Below are positions 13,431-17,535 of a DNA stretch of 17,535 nucleotides, piece by piece; the stretch's first letter is position 1; each line of letters opens with the position of its first letter. Location of the stretch: NCBI GenBank assembly GCA_028748945.1, contig JAQTOL010000013.1, positions 1-17,535 on the forward strand, given 5' to 3'. Position numbers and translations under genes: made by a program. The notes beneath the pieces are model-generated. The model worked only from the letters and a program-made list of their open reading frames with translations. It made no database searches and was not told the DNA's origin. Source of the stretch: Paludibacter sp. GTDB taxonomy: Bacteria; Bacteroidota; Bacteroidia; Bacteroidales; Paludibacteraceae.

Positions 13431-14125
13431 TGAGCTTTCAATCCTTTCATTTTACTTTCGCCGAAGTTGCACCGACATTCAACGAAATACTTGATTTTCT
13501 CAAATCGTCCGATTTGGAAGATGAGCATCCTGCTGTAGTTTTTATCCGGGATATTTTGAGCGAACTGAACTTTGATGCCGGAATTTCAGGTGGTTACATT
13601 CTGAAAAGAATTGAGAGTTTGAATGTAAAGAAAGGAATAATCAAAATTGAAAATCAGGAATTGAATCTTGGCCGTCAAGTGTGTGGTTATATCAAAGAAG
13701 CAACTCAGATTGCACTTTTTCTTTGCACAGCCGGTGAAGATTTTACCCGGATGACAAACCAACTCAACGAACAAGGTGATATCATGGAAGCTTATATTCT
13801 CGATGCCATTGGTTCGTTGACTGTTGAAAAGGCGATGGATAGAATCCAGGAAAGTCTTAAAAATGAATTTGGCGGAAAGGGATTTAAAATCTCCAACCGT
13901 TACAGTCCGGGTTATTGCAACTGGTCGCTTTCAGACCAGAAAGCATTGTTTCATTTAATAGGTGAAAATCAAACGGGTATTACATTAAGCGATTCCTGCC
14001 TAATGACTCCCCGGAAATCCGTCAGCGGGATTATTGGCATTGGGGAGCATCTGAAACATCATGAATATGGATGCGTTATTTGTAATAATTCAACTTGTAT
14101 TTACCGGAAAATATTACATGAATAA
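13430..14125 (+). CDS. Stand-alone MetH activation-domain-like protein
   Basis: A 231-residue protein similar to the C-terminal reactivation domain of cobalamin-dependent methionine synthase. In MetH this domain binds S-adenosylmethionine and allows reductive methylation of inactive cob(II)alamin. The SAM-binding signature appears as R157-Y-S-P-G-Y-C-N-W (compare RxxPGYP), and a helix-rich DAIGSLTVEKAMD precedes it. The C-terminus carries a Cys cluster not found in MetH itself: Cys215, Cys218 and Cys223 (CVICNNSTC followed by IYR), perhaps with Cys nearer SDSCLMTP, which could bind a metal or iron-sulphur cluster. Its ATG overlaps the stop of the zinc methyltransferase by one base. Predicted role: reactivating the corrinoid protein of this cassette. 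An alternative is a part of a split methionine synthase. Confidence 0.88.
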   Translation: MSFQSFHFTFAEVAPTFNEILDFLKSSDLEDEHPAVVFIRDILSELNFDAGISGGYILKRIESLNVKKGIIKIENQELNLGRQVCGYIKEATQIALFLCTAGEDFTRMTNQLNEQGDIMEAYILDAIGSLTVEKAMDRIQESLKNEFGGKGFKISNRYSPGYCNWSLSDQKALFHLIGENQTGITLSDSCLMTPRKSVSGIIGIGEHLKHHEYGCVICNNSTCIYRKILHE

Positions 14126-14141
14126 TTTCTTCATTGTGATG

Positions 14142-14149
14142 TAATTTTG
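14142..14149 (+). promoter_or_regulatory. Candidate -7 element for the ORF6N gene
   Basis: TAATTTTG is an exact TAnnTTTG match, placed so that transcription would start about 35 nt before ATG 14190. The expected TTG near 14119-14122 is not evident, so confidence is low. Confidence 0.35.
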
Positions 14150-14189
14150 AAAATTCTTTGTATTTTTAATGCGTTAAAAATGAACTGCT

Positions 14190-14690
14190 ATGGAAATTCA
14201 AATTATTCAAAACAAGATTTACGAAATTCGTGGACTAAAAGTCATTCTAGACAAAGATCTGGCAGCACTTTATGAAGTAACAACAGGAAATCTAAATAAA
14301 GCAGTTAAGCGAAATGTTGACAGATTTCCATCTGATTTTATGTTTCAATTAACCAATGAAGAGTTTGATTTGATATTCCAAAATGGAACATCAAGTTGGG
14401 GAGGTACCCGAAAGCTTCCTTATGCATTCTCTGAACATGGTGTGGCAATGTTAGCAGGAATATTAAATAGCACAAAAGCTATTGAAATTAATATCGAAAT
14501 TGTACGGGCTTTTATCGCCCTTCGTCAGTTTGCACTCGGTTATGCTGAGTTAAATAAGAAACTTGAACAATTTATGTTGGATACCAATATGCAGTTTAAT
14601 GAAATTTATCAGGTACTTACCGAATTGGCCAGCCAAAATGAGCAAAATAAAAAACCGTTGAAACCAATCGGTTATTCAACTTACAAATAA
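14190..14690 (+). CDS. ORF6N-domain protein
   Basis: A 166-residue protein whose residues 5-90 match the ORF6N domain known from phage antirepressor/KilA-N-type proteins and also common on Bacteroidota chromosomes: IYEIRGLKVILDKDLAALYE, then LNKAVKRNVDRFPSDFMFQL, then the end motif YAFSEHGVAMLAGIL. The remainder (about 95-166) is helical and probably coiled-coil (RAFIALRQFA, LNKKLEQFM), suggesting oligomerisation, with a short basic tail. It likely binds DNA; its target is unknown. No integrase, phage structural gene or att repeat lies nearby, so I see no direct evidence of a prophage. It stands alone between the corrinoid cassette and the trp operon, and I see no strong terminator behind it. 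Confidence 0.88.
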   Translation: MEIQIIQNKIYEIRGLKVILDKDLAALYEVTTGNLNKAVKRNVDRFPSDFMFQLTNEEFDLIFQNGTSSWGGTRKLPYAFSEHGVAMLAGILNSTKAIEINIEIVRAFIALRQFALGYAELNKKLEQFMLDTNMQFNEIYQVLTELASQNEQNKKPLKPIGYSTYK

Positions 14691-14727
14691 TAAAACTTAC
14701 GTGAAAATATAAAAAATGAAATTTTTC

Positions 14728-14758
14728 TTGCTCAAATAAAATAAATTTATCATCTTTG
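14728..14758 (+). promoter_or_regulatory. trp operon promoter (Bacteroidota -33/-7 type)
   Basis: TTG at 14728-14730 is separated by 20 nt from CATCTTTG (14751-14758), close to the Bacteroidota pattern TTTG-N19-21-TAnnTTTG. Transcription would start near 14763, about 20 nt before the leader-peptide ATG. Confidence 0.65.
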
Positions 14759-14783
14759 CAGTCGAAAATAAAACAAAAAGAAA

Positions 14784-14846
14784 ATGAACTCAATTTTAAC
14801 GGTAAACAAATTTTGGTGGTGGCACTTACAGATTAGCAAATCGTGA
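14784..14846 (+). CDS. trpL: trp leader peptide (attenuation)
   Basis: A 20-codon reading frame ending in TGA, with three consecutive TGG codons at positions 11-13 (sequence around them NKFWWWHLQ). It lies about 20 nt behind a plausible promoter and 140 nt before trpB, with a strong terminator in between. Three tandem Trp codons in so short a frame directly upstream of a tryptophan operon is the hallmark of ribosome-mediated attenuation. Stalling at 14814-14822 under Trp shortage would leave bases 14840-14847 free to form the antiterminator. The start context is A-rich (AAAAAGAAA before ATG), usual for this phylum. Confidence 0.88.
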   Translation: MNSILTVNKFWWWHLQISKS

Positions 14847-14914
14847 GATGTAACACCTATGTTTATTGTCAAAAATAAATGATATAACAAAAAAGGCTTG
14901 TCGGAACTCACGAT
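14840..14914 (+). promoter_or_regulatory. Predicted trp antiterminator pairing
   Basis: ATCGTGAG (14840-14847), which spans the leader stop codon, is perfectly complementary to CTCACGAT (14907-14914), the loop and descending-arm base of the terminator. Pairing would disrupt the terminator. A ribosome at the stop codon would cover 14840-14847 and let the terminator form. A competing upstream hairpin is TTACA (14826-14830) with TGTAA (14849-14853), extended by GGTG (14818-14821) with CACC (14854-14857) after a 4-nt bulge. Confidence 0.7.
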
Positions 14915-14925
14915 AAGCCTTTTTT
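14889..14925 (+). terminator. trp attenuator: intrinsic terminator
   Basis: A strong hairpin: AAAAAAGGCTTGTCG (14889-14903), a 7-nt loop (14904-14910) and CGATAAGCC followed by a run of T (14911-14925). The stem has 15 pairs including one G-U at 14900, and the T-run starts inside the descending arm. It lies between the Trp-rich leader peptide and trpB. Confidence 0.9.
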
Positions 14926-14989
14926 ATTTACAATTTCGATTGTTTTCAAAAAAAATACACAAACTGATTAATTATTCAACTTCATAAAA

Positions 14990-16195
14990 ATGAGCTATCA
15001 AGCAGACGAAAACGGTTATTACGGTGAATTTGGAGGAGCCTATATCCCTGAAATCTTGCATGGGACGGTAGAACGCCTCAGGGAAGCGTATTTTGCGATT
15101 AAAGAAGATGCTACGTTCAAAACCGAGTATTATGATTTATTGAAAAACTATGTGGGACGTCCTTCTCCACTTTATTTTGCCAAACGCTTATCGGAAAGAT
15201 ACGGAACGAAGATTTATCTGAAACGTGAAGACCTGAATCACACCGGAGCTCACAAAATCAATAATGCGCTTGGTCAAATTCTGTTGGCAAAACGCATGGG
15301 TAAAACCCGGATTATTGCCGAAACAGGAGCGGGACAACATGGAGTGGCTACAGCTACTGCTTGTGCTTTGATGGGTCTGGAATGCATTGTTTTTATGGGC
15401 AAGACCGATGTTGAACGTCAGTTCCTGAACGTACAGAAAATGCGAATGCTGGGTGCAACCGTTGAACCGGTAATAAGCGGAAACTGCACATTGAAAGATG
15501 CTACCAATGAAGCTATTCGTTATTGGTGTTCGAATCCGGATTCATTTTATATAATCGGGTCCACGGTCGGACCTCATCCTTATCCAGATATGGTTGGATT
15601 TTTCCAATCAGTAATTAGTGAGGAAATTAAATGGCAATTACAGGAGCAAACCGGTCGTGATTATCCCGATTATCTGATGGCCTGTGTGGGTGGAGGAAGT
15701 AATGCCATGGGAACTTATTATCATTATTTAAATGATGAAAGAGTGAAGATTATTTCTGCTGAAGCCGGTGGGCTGGGAATTGATTCCGGAGAATCGGCTG
15801 CAACCATTCATTTAGGCACAACGGGTATCATTCACGGTGCAAAGACACTGTTGATGCAAGATGAGGATGGTCAGATTACCGAACCTTATTCTATTTCAGC
15901 CGGTTTGGATTATCCGGGAATTGGGCCTGCTCAGGCATTCTACGCTAAAATAGGTCGCACCAAAGTACATGCGATTAATGATGATGAAGCTTTGGATGCT
16001 GCTTTCGAACTGACAGGTTTGGAAGGAATCATTCCGGCTATTGAATCGGCTCACGCATTGGCACTTCTGAAAAAAGAAAAAGATACTTTCAAGCCTGAAG
16101 ATATAGTGGTTATTACTGTTTCTGGACGAGGTGATAAAGATATGGATACATATGTGAAGCATTTTAAATCACCCCTAAACCCTAAAGGGGAATAA
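14990..16195 (+). CDS. trpB: Tryptophan synthase beta subunit
   Basis: A 401-residue PLP enzyme joining indole and L-serine to form tryptophan, partner of TrpA. PLP lysine Lys89 lies in HTGAHKINNALGQ, catalytic Glu111 in AETGAGQHG, and the phosphate-binding GGGSNAMG is present; these match Lys87 and Glu109 of the Salmonella enzyme. ATG 14990 gives the usual N-terminus with YGEFGGAYIPE. Length is normal except for the last nine residues (KSPLNPKGE), which are encoded by a palindromic repeat at 16172-16190; the natural end is probably at KHF (residue 392). The gene follows the attenuator and precedes trpE, the order known from Bacteroides (trpB, E, G, D, C, F, A). Expression is predicted to fall when Trp-tRNA is abundant. 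Confidence 0.98.
   Translation: MSYQADENGYYGEFGGAYIPEILHGTVERLREAYFAIKEDATFKTEYYDLLKNYVGRPSPLYFAKRLSERYGTKIYLKREDLNHTGAHKINNALGQILLAKRMGKTRIIAETGAGQHGVATATACALMGLECIVFMGKTDVERQFLNVQKMRMLGATVEPVISGNCTLKDATNEAIRYWCSNPDSFYIIGSTVGPHPYPDMVGFFQSVISEEIKWQLQEQTGRDYPDYLMACVGGGSNAMGTYYHYLNDERVKIISAEAGGLGIDSGESAATIHLGTTGIIHGAKTLLMQDEDGQITEPYSISAGLDYPGIGPAQAFYAKIGRTKVHAINDDEALDAAFELTGLEGIIPAIESAHALALLKKEKDTFKPEDIVVITVSGRGDKDMDTYVKHFKSPLNPKGE
16172..16190. repeat. REP-like palindromic element, left arm of pair 3, overlapping trpB
   Basis: CCCCTAAACCCTAAAGGGG, one substitution from 1676-1694. It lies in the trpB reading frame just before the stop (16193-16195). It is partnered by 16245-16262 in inverted orientation. 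Confidence 0.88.
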
Positions 16196-16244
16196 GAGTG
16201 AAATATTTTAAGAATTTATTTTGTAAATAATAACTAATAAAAAT

Positions 16245-16262
16245 CCCCTTTAGGGGTTGGGG
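16245..16262. repeat. REP-like palindromic element, right arm of pair 3
   Basis: CCCCTTTAGGGGTTGGGG; the tail is followed by TCAT and then the trpE ATG (16267), the same 4-nt spacing as at 4767/4772 and 3048/3053. The 54 nt between the two arms are AT-rich with no gene. Confidence 0.88.
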
Positions 16263-16266
16263 TCAT

Positions 16267-17535
16267 ATGAAACTATTCGTTCATTCAAAAAAAATGCTGG
16301 CCGATTTACAGACGCCGGTTGGAATTTATCTCAAAATAAGGGATTTATATACTAATTCAGTCTTGTTGGAAAGTTCCGATTATCATGGAGTTGAAAATAG
16401 TTATTCGTATATCGGGTTTTGTCCGATGGGTGGGATTTCTGTGAATCATTTTATGATTAAGGAAGAATATCCTGATGGAACAAAAATTGAAACACCGGTT
16501 ACCGGAAAGCTGACAGTTGCCGATCGCTTTGATACGTTTCTAAAGTCGGTAAATTTGGTGAAAAACGATAATCCGGTAGGCATTAACGGTCTGTTTGGAT
16601 ATTCATCGTACGAGTCGGTGCAGTATTTTGAAGATGTTAAGCTTAAAGCAAGAGAAACCGTTCCGGGAAGTATGCCGGGTTTACATTATGTTTTATTCAA
16701 ATATATAATTGCTGTGAATCATTTTAATAATGAGCTGACGATTATTGAAAATTTACTCGAAGCTGAAACATCTAAAATCAACGATATTGAAGAAATTCTT
16801 ACAAATAACAATATAGCAACATACGAATTTTCAGCCGTTGGTGAAGAGAAATCGGACATTTCAAACGAAGATTATAAAAAAATGGTGACTCAAGGCAAGA
16901 AAGAATGTTTCATAGGAAATGTATTTCAAATTGTACTCTCACGCCGTTTCTATCAACAATTTAAAGGAGATGATTTTATGCTTTATCGGACCCTGCGTTC
17001 GGTAAATCCATCGCCATATTTGTTCTATTTCAATTTTGGCGATTTCCGTATTTTCGGTTCGTCGCCCGAAGCGCATTTGGTGGTGGACGCAAAAAAACAA
17101 AAAGCCTACATTAAACCGATTGCCGGAACTTTCAGACGCACCGGTGACGACGAAAAAGATTTTCATTTAGCTGAAAAATTAAGGAATGACAAAAAAGAAA
17201 ATGCCGAACATGTAATGCTGGTTGATTTAGCTCGTAACGATTTGAGTCGCAATACCGATCAGGTGAAAGTAGAGGTTTTCCGGGAAGTCCAGTATTACTC
17301 GCACGTACTGCATTTGGTTTCAAGCGTTAGTGGTCAACTAAAACCCAATACAAAAGTGATAAAACTTTTTGCCGATACTTTTCCGGCCGGGACTTTGTCG
17401 GGTGCGCCCAAAATTAAAGCCATGCAACTAATCGATCAAATAGAACCGCACGATCGTGGACCCTATGGAGGATGTATTGGCTATATCGGTTTCGATGGCA
17501 GTTTTAATCAGGCCATAACCATCCGTTCGTTTGTC
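16267..17535 (+). CDS. trpE: Anthranilate synthase component I (3' partial)
   Basis: The first 423 codons of TrpE, open to the window end. It converts chorismate and ammonia (from TrpG glutaminase) to anthranilate, the first committed step to tryptophan. The feedback-inhibition motif LLES lies at residues 33-36, so tryptophan inhibition is likely retained. Chorismate-binding landmarks are present in order: QIVLSRRF, SPEAHLV, KPIAGTFRR, the LVDLARNDLSR segment, AGTLSGAPK and GGCIGYIGFDG; only the last part of the domain (after IRSFV) is missing. It starts 71 nt after trpB with an inverted repeat pair in the gap, and the G-rich tail of the repeat stands at ribosome-binding distance from ATG 16267. 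trpG and the rest of the operon are expected just outside. Confidence 0.97.
   Translation, partial: MKLFVHSKKMLADLQTPVGIYLKIRDLYTNSVLLESSDYHGVENSYSYIGFCPMGGISVNHFMIKEEYPDGTKIETPVTGKLTVADRFDTFLKSVNLVKNDNPVGINGLFGYSSYESVQYFEDVKLKARETVPGSMPGLHYVLFKYIIAVNHFNNELTIIENLLEAETSKINDIEEILTNNNIATYEFSAVGEEKSDISNEDYKKMVTQGKKECFIGNVFQIVLSRRFYQQFKGDDFMLYRTLRSVNPSPYLFYFNFGDFRIFGSSPEAHLVVDAKKQKAYIKPIAGTFRRTGDDEKDFHLAEKLRNDKKENAEHVMLVDLARNDLSRNTDQVKVEVFREVQYYSHVLHLVSSVSGQLKPNTKVIKLFADTFPAGTLSGAPKIKAMQLIDQIEPHDRGPYGGCIGYIGFDGSFNQAITIRSFV

Noticed and set aside
14190..14690. Prophage
   Set aside because: A single ORF6N gene without integrase, structural genes or attachment repeats is not enough.

Overview
This window most likely comes from the chromosome of a Bacteroidota (Bacteroidetes) bacterium, probably anaerobic or facultative. 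Four things point there: two exported proteins carry type IX secretion C-terminal sorting domains; promoters of the TTG-N20-TAnnTTTG type occur and ribosome binding sites are mostly weak and A-rich; trpB is followed by trpE as the first genes of a trp operon; and a sugar locus contains GH31, RhaM, RhaT and SSS-family proteins. The genus cannot be fixed. Every gene I accept is on the + strand.

Positions 1-6156 hold a sugar/methyl-transfer locus: a 5'-truncated YicI-like GH31 glycosidase, a divergent URO-D superfamily protein, an SSS sodium/solute symporter, a second URO-D family methyltransferase-like protein and an L-rhamnose mutarotase. Positions 6314-10462 hold a secreted DUF362 protein, an ArsP/YraQ-type permease and a secreted LamG-like protein. 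Positions 10544-14125 hold a RhaT-type rhamnose/proton symporter, then three genes coupled by 1-nt overlaps: a corrinoid-binding protein, an MtaA/MtbA-type zinc methyltransferase and a stand-alone MetH activation-domain protein. An orphan ORF6N-domain gene follows. Positions 14728-17535 are the start of the trp operon: promoter, a 20-residue leader peptide with three consecutive Trp codons, an attenuator terminator, trpB, and trpE cut by the window end.

The working hypothesis is that the corrinoid cassette and the URO-D proteins take methyl groups from a methylated substrate, perhaps an O-methylated sugar released by GH31 and imported by the SSS or RhaT carriers. The domain calls are firm; the substrate is inference.

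The other striking layer is repeats. A REP-like element (a C4/G4 palindrome with a GGGG tail) occurs six times as three inverted pairs in gaps between genes, and a related CT/GA-rich element occurs once. Where the tail faces a gene, it ends exactly 4 nt before the ATG in three cases. In the fourth, the same position holds an in-frame TGG and the reading frame starts further upstream. A second family of short GATAT/CTTCG repeats forms arrays in two other intergenic gaps.
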